Assembly: GCA_958427895.1 (NCBI GenBank)
Contig: CAUADW010000007.1
Span: 1-43,374, forward strand
Direction: 5' to 3'
Length of the DNA stretch: 43,374 bases
Origin: an uncultured Collinsella sp.
GTDB taxonomy: Bacteria > Actinomycetota > Coriobacteriia > Coriobacteriales > Coriobacteriaceae
Shown here in pieces: positions 32,390 through 39,616 of this stretch. Under the pieces are notes generated by a model. The model searched no databases, was not told the DNA's origin, and was given only the letters and a program-made list of their open reading frames with translations. Made by a program: the position numbers and the translations under genes. Numbering within the stretch: the first letter of the stretch is position 1; each line of letters opens with the position of its first letter.

Positions 32390-33853
32390 TTACTCGTCGT
32401 GCTTCTCCTCACGGCGTGCAGCAGCGCGTGCGTCGTGGATGCCCTTGATCGCGGCATGGCGAGCCGTTCGGGCATCATGGATGGCGTCGCGAGCCTCTGC
32501 GGTCGTCGCCTTGGCAGAGCGCAACTTGGCGGCCAGATCGGGGTTGGTTTCGGCGACCGCGGTAATCGCGGGGCCGTCGAGCTCCTCTTGCGTGGGCTCG
32601 GCCAAAAAGTCGATAGCATACTGGGCGGCCACCATGGAGCCCTTTGCCAGCACGGTCTCGTCGATCTTGTAGAAGCAGGAATGTTGGGCGTACGTGGCGC
32701 CAATCTTGGGGTTGCGCGTACCTACAAAGGCGAGCACGCCCGGTACGCGACGCAGGTACTCCGAAAAATCCTCGCCCGAAAGCGTGCCGCGATAATGGCC
32801 TTGGCCGGTGGGGCCCAGGCACTTGATTACAGCCTGACGGCAGCGCTCGCTCGAGGCGGCGTCGTTTTCGACCTTGTAGTTGGCGATGGTGTAGTCGGTG
32901 AGCTCTGCCTCGGCGCCCAGAGCTGCCGCGGTATGCTCCACGATGCGGCGCATGAGCTCCGGCATTTCCTCATGCGTCTTGTCGCCATAGGTGCGCACCG
33001 TGCCGGCGAGGTACGCCGTGCCGGCGATAACGTTGCGCGCGGTGCCGCCGTGCAGCTCGCCGACGGTGATGACGGCGGGTTCGTAGGGGCTAATCTCGCG
33101 CGAGACGATGGTCTGCAGGGCGTTGACAATCTCGGCGGCAACCATAACGGCGTCGTGGCCGCGCTGGGGCATGGCGCCATGGCACGAGGTGCCGCGAACG
33201 TCGATGCGGAACCAGTCGGTGTTTGCCATGCGTGGGCCGGGCTCGCAGCTTACGGTGCCGGCGTCGACCTCGCTCCAGATGTGCGCGGCGTAGGCGCCGT
33301 CGACGCCGTCGAGCACACCCGTGCCAATCATGAGTTTGGCGCCCTGGCCGTTTTCCTCGCTGGGCTGGAATACGATGCGAATCTCGCCGTGGATGTCATC
33401 GGTCATGTGGCGCAGAATCTGCAACGTGCCGAGCATCATGGCGATATGGCAGTCGTGACCGCAGGCGTGCATGCAGCCCTCGTTGACGCTGGCGAACTCC
33501 TCGCCGGTCTGTTCGGTGACGGGCAGGGCGTCGATGTCGGCGCGCAGCAGGATGCGGCGGCGTGGCGTGCCGTCCTCGCGATAGGCGTCGGGCGCGGTGC
33601 CGCGAAGGGTCGCCACAAGGCCCGTCTTGAGCGGACGCTCGTAGGGGATATTCATGGCGTCGAGCTGGTTGGCGATGTCGGAGGTCGTGCGCTCCTCGGC
33701 GAGGCTCAGCTCCGGGTGCTTATGGAAGTGCCGGCGCTGCTTGATGATATATGGTTCAAACTCGGTAGCGATATCTTGGATGGCCGCGGTGACGTCGTCA
33801 GCCGCGCGAGCCTCGGTCGCCGCCATAATCTGCTGTGCCTTGGTCTTCGTCAT
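32390..33853 (-). CDS. M20-family amidohydrolase (M20D peptidase-like)
   Basis: A 487-residue metal-dependent hydrolase of the M20D group (hippurate hydrolase, N-acyl-amino-acid and IAA-amino-acid hydrolase relatives), releasing an amino acid from an amide. Metal-site motifs: LLRADIDALPV, MHACGHDCHIAM and FQPSEENGQGA; the dimer domain starts RMANTDWFRIDVRG, and YAQHSCFYKIDE supplies the last His. The final 80 residues form a charged Ala/Arg helical extension beyond the domain, which I have not seen as typical. I chose the ATG at 33853 (AAGGAGC upstream); the open frame continues upstream to 34588 over the divergent gene, but that is not coding. It is divergent from the amidohydrolase at 34022. 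Confidence 0.88.
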   Translation of the reverse strand: MTKTKAQQIMAATEARAADDVTAAIQDIATEFEPYIIKQRRHFHKHPELSLAEERTTSDIANQLDAMNIPYERPLKTGLVATLRGTAPDAYREDGTPRRRILLRADIDALPVTEQTGEEFASVNEGCMHACGHDCHIAMMLGTLQILRHMTDDIHGEIRIVFQPSEENGQGAKLMIGTGVLDGVDGAYAAHIWSEVDAGTVSCEPGPRMANTDWFRIDVRGTSCHGAMPQRGHDAVMVAAEIVNALQTIVSREISPYEPAVITVGELHGGTARNVIAGTAYLAGTVRTYGDKTHEEMPELMRRIVEHTAAALGAEAELTDYTIANYKVENDAASSERCRQAVIKCLGPTGQGHYRGTLSGEDFSEYLRRVPGVLAFVGTRNPKIGATYAQHSCFYKIDETVLAKGSMVAAQYAIDFLAEPTQEELDGPAITAVAETNPDLAAKLRSAKATTAEARDAIHDARTARHAAIKGIHDARAAARREEKHDE

Positions 33854-34021
33854 GGTCGATTTGCTCCTTGCTGGGTTGATCGCAAAATCGTACAGGCTCT
33901 TTCCAGTATGCCACCTGCCGCTAGGGCTGGTAAAGTTGCCGTTTGCCGCTTGGGGTTTTGTTACAAGGGCGGGGGAGTACACTCGGGGGTGTTGAATTTC
34001 CTGCCAGAGATGGGGATGCCC
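33854..34021. promoter_or_regulatory. Divergent spacer between the two hydrolase genes
   Basis: This 168-bp gap must carry both promoters. I found no convincing -35/-10 pair. Confidence 0.3.
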
Positions 34022-35659
34022 ATGCAACATATCGATCGGATTATCCGCTCCAAGAACGTCTTTACCGCGCAAGACGGCATCGATACCACCCGCGAGCTGG
34101 CGATTGCCATCGCAGGCGACCGTATCGTCGCAGTCGGTGCGCCCGATGACGTGATCGCCGCCGCTCCCGCCGCCACGTCGGTTATCGACTACGGCGAGCA
34201 GTTTGTCTGCCCCGGTTTCCATGACGCTCATCTGCACTTCTTCCATACCTCGGTCGGTTCCTCGCCGTACATGCTCATGGATATGGGCACGTCCGAGGCG
34301 GCGCTGGTGCAACATGCGCTCGAGTTTTCCCAGGACCTGCCCGACGACGCTTGGGTTGTGACGCAGGGCTGGCGCGACTACCGTTGGGACCCGCCCGAGC
34401 ATCCTACCAAGGCGTCGCTCGATGTGGCATTCCCCGATCGTCCCTGTGTTATGTATTCGGGCGACGGGCACACGCTGTGGCTCAACAGCCGCGCACTCGA
34501 TGCACTCGGCGTCACGCGCGACAGCGAGCCACCAGCGGGCGGTAGCTACGACAAGGACGCAAACGGCGAGCTCACGGGTATTGCTCACGAGGCGGCTGCC
34601 ATGCAGCTGCTACCGCGCTGCCTTGAGTGGCTGGGCGAGGATCGCATCGCAAGCGCTTACGCCGATCAAATGAGGCGGATGGCCGAGCAGGGCATCACCT
34701 CGATATGCGATATGTCGCTCATGCCCATGCCGGGCTGCGATTTTATCCGCGACGACGTCTACGACAAACTGCAGGCAGCCGGCAAGTTGGGCATCCGAGC
34801 CCATTTGTTTCCCACGCTGCTGGATGACCAATCGCGCTTGGAAGAGCTGCAGGTACGTTACGCGAACAACGCGCTGCTTTCGGCGCCAGGCTTTAAGCAG
34901 TTCTTCGACGGCGTGTCGAGCGAACACACGGCCTATCTCACCGAGCCCTATACCAACCCGCGCTTCCCGGGCGATCAAGGTCGCCTGACGGTTCCTGCCG
35001 AGCGCATGCGCAAGCTGGTTCTGGCGGCCGCGGAGCGCGGCCATACCGTGCGCATCCACGTCATCGGCGACGGTGCGATTCATGCCGCGCTGGATATCTT
35101 CGAGGAGGCCGCCGACCTGTACGGCCTGCCCCAGCACGGCCATAACACGCTCGAGCACCTGGAGAACCTCTTGCCCGAGGACATCGATCGTCTACGCAAG
35201 CTTAACGTCGTTGCCTCGAGCCAGCCCTGTCACATTACACTCGACCCGGGCGGCCCCGAGCGCGATCTGGGCCTGGAACGCAGCCGCATCATGTGGCCGT
35301 TTGCGACCTATAAGCAGCGCGGCATCCGCCAAGCCTTCGGCACCGATAGCCCCATCACAGCTGTTACAAGCATGAACGTGCTCTACACGGCTATCACGCG
35401 CCAGGATCCCAAAAGCCACTGGCCCGAGGGCGGCTGGTTACCGAGCGAGCGCATCGATGCAGCAACAGCCCTGCGCAACTACACCCTGGGCAGCGCCTAT
35501 GCAGCGGGCGACGAGCAAAACCTCGGCAGCTTGGAGCCCGGCAAGTATGCCGACCTGGTAGTCCTGGACCAAAACCCGCTCACCATCGACCCCCAAGAGC
35601 TCCAGGCTACCAAGGTTCAGACCACCTACCTGGCAGGTAACTTGATTTACGAGCGCTAA
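34022..35659 (+). CDS. YtcJ-like metal-dependent amidohydrolase
   Basis: A 545-residue protein of the amidohydrolase superfamily (Amidohydro_3/YtcJ). It opens with a beta-strand domain, then the metal motif FHDAHLHFF (HxH near residues 67-75), the RIHVIGDGAIHAAL and HNTLEHLENLL histidines, and FGTDSPIT (Asp) near 440. A CDMSLM segment lies near 235. Its substrate is unknown; relatives act on diverse amides. Start codons at 34010, 34016 and 34022 are all in frame; I favour 34022, 6 bases after GGGG. The open frame continues far upstream (to 32306), but that overlaps the opposite-strand M20 gene and is spurious. A good terminator follows. Confidence 0.85.
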   Translation: MQHIDRIIRSKNVFTAQDGIDTTRELAIAIAGDRIVAVGAPDDVIAAAPAATSVIDYGEQFVCPGFHDAHLHFFHTSVGSSPYMLMDMGTSEAALVQHALEFSQDLPDDAWVVTQGWRDYRWDPPEHPTKASLDVAFPDRPCVMYSGDGHTLWLNSRALDALGVTRDSEPPAGGSYDKDANGELTGIAHEAAAMQLLPRCLEWLGEDRIASAYADQMRRMAEQGITSICDMSLMPMPGCDFIRDDVYDKLQAAGKLGIRAHLFPTLLDDQSRLEELQVRYANNALLSAPGFKQFFDGVSSEHTAYLTEPYTNPRFPGDQGRLTVPAERMRKLVLAAAERGHTVRIHVIGDGAIHAALDIFEEAADLYGLPQHGHNTLEHLENLLPEDIDRLRKLNVVASSQPCHITLDPGGPERDLGLERSRIMWPFATYKQRGIRQAFGTDSPITAVTSMNVLYTAITRQDPKSHWPEGGWLPSERIDAATALRNYTLGSAYAAGDEQNLGSLEPGKYADLVVLDQNPLTIDPQELQATKVQTTYLAGNLIYER

Positions 35660-35681
35660 GTATTCATGCCGTACCGTTAAG

Positions 35682-35732
35682 CGCGGCTCGGGCAGCCTTT
35701 TTGGGATAGCGCTCGAGCCGCGTTTGCGTTTT
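35682..35732 (+). terminator. Terminator of the YtcJ-like gene
   Basis: CGCGGCTCG (35682-35690) pairs with CGAGCCGCG (35714-35722), followed by TTTGCGTTTT. Confidence 0.75.
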
Positions 35733-35914
35733 GGTGGGGATCCGCCATGAGCGTCCCTGCTCTGTTGGATTTGGGTGCGGGGCGGAGGTGCTGCTGCCCC
35801 GCGCTCAATTTGGACACCAGCAATGCTATCTCTTGGTGTTTTGCATACTTCCCATTACAGATTGCATAAAAAGGCTGGGATGTCCTTCCTGATCCTGATG
35901 TACCCCCGCCCGTG

Positions 35915-36152
35915 CCGTGCAAAAAACGGAGTATTCAGCACCGCGAGCTCTGCCGGTGCCGCTGCGGCTGAGTAACGTTGCGGAGATTGACGTCATTTTG
36001 GGCTCCGGTACGGCGCGAAGCATGCCTTTTTGTCCTGGCGGGGTTTGCCTGCCGACTCAAATCGCCGGTCGAAGGCGTCCTTGGGACCAATATGGTGTGT
36101 CCGGCGTGTATGCAGCCGTCCTGGCTTGCTGAATACTCCCAAAAATGCACGG
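35915..36152. mobile_element. Candidate miniature element with 26-bp inverted ends
   Basis: CCGTGCA, a short A/T-rich run and GGAGTATTCAGCA (35928-35940) recur as an inverted copy ending with TGCTGAATACTCC (36127-36139) and TGCACGG. The perfect part is 13 bp on the inside and 7 bp on the outside. The interior carries no convincing gene. Confidence 0.4.
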
Positions 36153-36229
36153 TGCTCCCCAGGGGACCCGTGCACGCAACGAAAACCATGCCCATGTCGC
36201 TATCCGCATCGCCATTTTGCTGCACTGAC

Positions 36230-36292
36230 TTTTCTGAATGCCGGGCTCGAATTAGTTAACCTGCCTCCCGTGTGGCTCCGGCATTCAGAAAA
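36230..36292. repeat. Inverted repeat, 15-bp perfect stem
   Basis: TTTTCTGAATGCCGG (36230-36244) pairs perfectly with CCGGCATTCAGAAAA (36278-36292) around a 33-base loop. Flanking GCACT and AGTGC extend the pairing. It lies about 140 bp before groES. Confidence 0.65.
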
Positions 36293-36429
36293 TCTAAGTG
36301 CCAAAAAATAAGATTTTTTGACTCCGTGTTGTATAACCCGCCATTCGTGGGTACCATTCAACGCGTACGCAAACAAAAAGGGTTAATTCGCGTGGTATAA
36401 CCGCGCGGCCCAAAAAGGAGGAGACAAGC

Positions 36430-36723
36430 ATGTCGTCTTTGAAGCCGCTTGCAGATCGTGTTCTGGTCAAGCCCGACGAGGCCGAGCAGAAGACCGCTTC
36501 TGGTCTGTATATCGCCAGCAACGCTCAGGAGAAGCCGCAGCGCGGCACCATCGTTGCCGTGGGCGCCGGCAAGGTCAACGACAAGGGTGAGCGCATCCCC
36601 ATGGACGTCAAGGTCGGTGACGTTGTCATCTACGGTAAGTTCGGTGGCAACGAGGTCAAGGTCGACGGCGAGAAGTATCTGCTGATGCGCGCCGACGACA
36701 TCTACGCTGTCGTCGAGGCCTAG
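36430..36723 (+). CDS. groES: Co-chaperonin GroES
   Basis: 10-kDa co-chaperonin of 97 residues, the lid heptamer for GroEL folding cages. Standard opening SLKPLADRVLVKPDEAEQKT, then ASGLYIAS in the mobile loop region, and VGDVVIYGKFGGNEVK with KYLLMRADDIYAVVE at the end. ATG follows AAGGAGGAGA. groEL follows after 96 bp. Confidence 0.97.
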   Translation: MSSLKPLADRVLVKPDEAEQKTASGLYIASNAQEKPQRGTIVAVGAGKVNDKGERIPMDVKVGDVVIYGKFGGNEVKVDGEKYLLMRADDIYAVVEA

Positions 36724-36751
36724 TCTCGTCAGAATCTCTGATTTGTCTTTG

Positions 36752-36790
36752 AACGCGTCCGCCGCATAGGACTCGGAAGCGGCGACGCGA
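36752..36790 (+). other. Hairpin in the groES-groEL gap
   Basis: CGCGTCCGCCGC pairs with GCGGCGACGCG (one bulged C) around a 12-base loop. There is no T-run, so it is more likely an RNA processing or stability structure than a terminator. Confidence 0.5.
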
Positions 36791-36819
36791 GTCACATTTC
36801 TTTTGGAGGATTACCTACC

Positions 36820-38457
36820 ATGGCAAAGAACATTACGTTCAACACCGATGCCCGCGCTAAGCTCGCCAAGGGCGTCAACACTCTGGCCGACGCCGTTACC
36901 GTCACCATGGGCCCCAAGGGTCGCTACGTTGCGCTGCAGCGCACGTTCGGTGCCCCGACCATCACCAACGACGGCGTTTCCGTCGCCAAGGAGATCGAGC
37001 TCGAGGACAACATCGAGAACATGGGCGCTCAGCTGGTGAAGGAGGTCGCCACCAAGACCAACGACACCGTGGGTGACGGCACCACCACCGCAACTCTGCT
37101 CGCTCAGGCCATCGTCAACGACGGTCTGCGCAACGTCGCCGCTGGCGCCAACCCGCTGGCCATCCGTCGCGGCATCGACAAGGCCGTCAACGCCGCCGTC
37201 GCCGAGATGAAGAAGCAGGCCAAGCCGGTCGAGACCAAGGAGCAGATCGCTTCCGTCGGTACCATCTCCGCCGGTGACCCCGAGGTCGGCGAGAAGATCG
37301 CTGAGGCCATGGAGGTCGTGGGCAAGGACGGCGTCATCACCGTCGAGGATTCCCAGACGTTCGACATCACCATCGACACCGTCGAGGGCATGCAGTTCGA
37401 CAAGGGCTATGTCTCCGCTTACTTCGTCACGGACAACGACCGCATGGAGGCCGTGATGAAGGATCCGTACATCCTCATCACCGACCAGAAGATCTCCAGC
37501 GTTCAGGACATCATGCCCGTTCTCGAGGCTGTCCAGCGCGCTGGCCGTGGCCTGCTCATCATCGCTGAGGACATCGACGGCGAGGCTCTGCCTACCTTGG
37601 TCCTCAACAAGATCCGTGGCGCCCTCAACGTCTGCGCCGTCAAGGCCCCGGGCTACGGCGATCGCCGCAAGCGCATTCTCGAGGACATCGCCGTCCTCAC
37701 CGGTGGCCAGGCTGCCCTGGACGAGTTGGGCGTGAAGGTCGCTGACATCACCGCCGATATGCTCGGTACCGCTAAGTCCGTCACCATCTCTAAGGACAAC
37801 ACCGTCGTCGTCGGCGGCGCTGGCTCCAAGGAGGCCATCGACGCCCGTATCGCTCAGATTAAGGGCGAGATGGAGAACACCACCTCTGACTTCGACCGTG
37901 AGAAGCTCCAGGAGCGCCTGGCCAAGCTCTCCGGTGGCGTTGCCGTCATCAAGGTCGGCGCTGCTACCGAGTCCGAGCTCAAGGAGATCAAACATCGCGT
38001 CGAGGACGCCCTGCAGGCCACCCGCGCTGCTGTCGAGGAGGGCATTGTCGCTGGCGGCGGCGTCGCCTTCATGGACGCTGCTCCTGCGCTCGATGCCGTC
38101 GAGATCGATGACCCCGAGGAGAAGATCGGCGTCGACATCGTCAAGAAGGCTCTGACCGCTCCGGTCGCCACCATCGCCAAGAACGCTGGCTTTGAGGGCG
38201 CTGTCGTGGTCGACAAGGTCGCCGAGCTGCCCGCCGGCCAGGGTCTCAACTCTGCCAACGGCGAGTGGGGCGACATGATCGAGATGGGCGTCCTCGACCC
38301 CGTCAAGGTCAGCCGCGTCACCCTGCAGAACGCTGCTTCTGTCGCCAGCCTGATCCTCATCACCGAGGCCACCGTCTCCGATGTGCCCAAGAACACTCAG
38401 CTTGAGGACGCAATCGCTGCTGCTACCGCTGGTCAGCAGGGTGGCGGTATGTACTAA
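36820..38457 (+). CDS. groEL: Chaperonin GroEL
   Basis: 60-kDa chaperonin of 545 residues, the ATP-driven folding cage. Motifs: DAVTVTMGPKGRYVALQ and the ATP-site GDGTTTATLLAQAI; GAGSKEAIDARIAQIK and the EEGIVAGGGVAF segment; and ENAASVASL-like LQNAASVASLIL. It ends with GGGMY, a shortened form of the usual Gly-Met-rich tail. ATG follows TTTGGAGGATTACC. Together with groES it forms the classical operon, but unlike many actinobacteria the two are still adjacent. The gene is very codon-biased. A long nested palindrome starts 27 bp downstream. Confidence 0.97.
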   Translation: MAKNITFNTDARAKLAKGVNTLADAVTVTMGPKGRYVALQRTFGAPTITNDGVSVAKEIELEDNIENMGAQLVKEVATKTNDTVGDGTTTATLLAQAIVNDGLRNVAAGANPLAIRRGIDKAVNAAVAEMKKQAKPVETKEQIASVGTISAGDPEVGEKIAEAMEVVGKDGVITVEDSQTFDITIDTVEGMQFDKGYVSAYFVTDNDRMEAVMKDPYILITDQKISSVQDIMPVLEAVQRAGRGLLIIAEDIDGEALPTLVLNKIRGALNVCAVKAPGYGDRRKRILEDIAVLTGGQAALDELGVKVADITADMLGTAKSVTISKDNTVVVGGAGSKEAIDARIAQIKGEMENTTSDFDREKLQERLAKLSGGVAVIKVGAATESELKEIKHRVEDALQATRAAVEEGIVAGGGVAFMDAAPALDAVEIDDPEEKIGVDIVKKALTAPVATIAKNAGFEGAVVVDKVAELPAGQGLNSANGEWGDMIEMGVLDPVKVSRVTLQNAASVASLILITEATVSDVPKNTQLEDAIAAATAGQQGGGMY

Positions 38458-38483
38458 GGCCGACAAGGTCTAGAACTCCCACC

Positions 38484-38628
38484 GGGAATCCGGGGGCGGG
38501 ACGGGGACTTCTCTCCGGAACGTCCTCGGACATGCAAAGAGGCTCCGCATCGCGCTTCGCGCTGCGGAGCCTCTTTGCGTCCTGCGGAATATTCCGGAGA
38601 GAAGTCCCCGTCCCGCCCCCGGATTCCC
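38484..38628. repeat. 145-bp nested palindrome after groEL
   Basis: A 37-base left arm (38484-38520) is perfectly inverted at 38592-38628. Between them is a second perfect 16-bp stem (38534-38549 with 38563-38578), and its loop contains GCGC-TTC-GCGC. The outer arm starts GGGAATCCGGGGGCGGG. As RNA it would fold into one very long hairpin; as DNA it could extrude a cruciform. No T-run follows. It may act as a transcription barrier or mRNA 3'-end protector for groEL, or be a repeat element. Confidence 0.88.
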
Positions 38629-38794
38629 TGCGTTTACGGCCTTGAGGCCGGCGGGCGGAGAAGGATGTGGTCGATAGGGATACGTGTCCCCTTCGCTGTT
38701 TCGCGCTTTGCGCGAAAGGCGCGTTGCTTTGGGATGGGTGGGGGACGTGGTTGCTTTGGCAACTGATCTCCGCCACAAATTACCCTTGGCATAC

Positions 38795-38822
38795 TTGCGC
38801 GAGAACCTGCTCGTGCTACACT
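38795..38822 (+). promoter_or_regulatory. Promoter of the riboflavin transport operon
   Basis: TTGCGC (38795-38800), 16-bp spacer, TACACT (38817-38822). Transcription would start near 38829, exactly at the beginning of the FMN riboswitch. Confidence 0.6.
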
Positions 38823-38830
38823 TGCAATTG

Positions 38831-39014
38831 CTGTTTCAGGGCGGGGTGGAATTCCCCACTGGCGGTAAATCGGGCGGTGTCAAAGGGACGCCGTGGCGCA
38901 GGCGAGGTGTCTGCGACCGAGCCGATGAGTCCGCGACCCGTGCGTGTGTTGGTTCGCATGCCGGCTGAACTGGTGAGATCCCAGTACCAACGGTTAGAGT
39001 CCGGATGAAAGAGG
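38831..39014 (+). promoter_or_regulatory. FMN riboswitch (RFN element)
   Basis: Conserved RFN blocks appear in order: TTTCAGGGCGGGGTGGAATT, CCCCACTGGCGGTAAA, GAGTCCGCGACCC, then TGGTGAGATCCCAGTACC, CAACGGTTAGAGTCCGGATG and AAAGAGG closing stem P1. It binds FMN. The following ribosome site (AGGTG, 39016-39020) touches P1 and no terminator hairpin lies between, so control of translation of ribU is most likely: FMN would hide the site. An ATG inside P1 (39005) is not the start. Confidence 0.92.
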
Positions 39015-39025
39015 CAGGTGATCTT

Positions 39026-39616
39026 ATGTCTGAACAGTCGCAGCATATCCATTTTGAGAACACGAATAGGTGGAGCACCAAACAGCTCGTTACCATGGCG
39101 TTGATGTGCGCCTTGGGCGCCCTGTTTATGTACGTGCAGCTGCCTATCCTTCCTTCGGCGCCGTTTTTGACGTATGACCCGTCGCTGGTACCGGCGATGG
39201 TGTGCGGGTTTGCGTATGGTCCTGGCGCCGGCACTGCTGTTGCCGCTATGGCTATCGTTATCCATGCGCTCACCACGGGTGACTGGGTCGGCGCGCTTAT
39301 GAACCTGGTTGCCACGCTGGGCTACATTCTGCCTGCGGCTATCGTCTATCAGAAGATGCATACCTATAAGGGTGCCGTGATTGGCCTGGTGCTCGGCGTT
39401 ATTGCCGCTACGGCGTTGTCTATGGTCGCAAACCTTACCATTGGCGTATGGTTCTGGTATGGCTCGGTCGATGTGATCGCCCCGCTCATGATTCCTGCCG
39501 TGCTGCCGTTCAACCTTATCAAGACCGTGCTTAACTCGGTGTTGACACTGGCGGTGTATAAAGCGGTCTCCAACCTCATCACGCCTAAAAAGGACCAGGT
39601 CAAAGGCCGCGCATGA
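39026..39616 (+). CDS. ribU: ECF-transporter riboflavin-specific S component
   Basis: A 196-residue membrane protein with about six helices, the riboflavin-binding subunit of an energy-coupling factor transporter. Identity rests on the FMN riboswitch directly upstream, the S-component fold and residues such as WSTKQLVTMALMCALGALFMY and PFLTYDPSLVPAMVCGFAYGP. The ATG at 39026 is 5 bases after AGGTG. Its stop overlaps the start of the ATPase gene (ATGA), showing translational coupling. RibU proteins usually share a common ECF motor; here the motor is encoded alongside. Confidence 0.9.
   Translation: MSEQSQHIHFENTNRWSTKQLVTMALMCALGALFMYVQLPILPSAPFLTYDPSLVPAMVCGFAYGPGAGTAVAAMAIVIHALTTGDWVGALMNLVATLGYILPAAIVYQKMHTYKGAVIGLVLGVIAATALSMVANLTIGVWFWYGSVDVIAPLMIPAVLPFNLIKTVLNSVLTLAVYKAVSNLITPKKDQVKGRA

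Larger units (their letters stand above)
35733..36429. other. Gene-free zone with nested inverted repeats
   Basis: About 700 bp with no credible gene on either strand; small open frames lack ribosome sites and family resemblance. It holds two pairs of inverted repeats (35915-36152 and 36230-36292) and leads up to groES. No CIRCE (TTAGCACTC-N9-GAGTGCTAA) or HspR/HAIR operator was found before groES. Confidence 0.65.

Noticed and set aside
32306..34021. Upstream extension of the YtcJ-like frame to 1117 residues
   Set aside because: It overlaps the M20 gene in antisense and does not resemble any amidohydrolase; the real start is near 34022.
33854..34588. Upstream extension of the M20 frame
   Set aside because: It overlaps the divergent YtcJ-like gene; the ribosome site and family start point to 33853.
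35733..36429. Several 60-96-residue frames before groES
   Set aside because: All cross inverted repeats, conflict with each other and lack ribosome sites.
36300..36429. CIRCE or HspR operator before groES
   Set aside because: No match to either consensus beyond short chance similarity.
36811..38466. 551-residue open frame opposite groEL
   Set aside because: Covers groEL exactly in antisense; a known artefact of codon bias in this gene.
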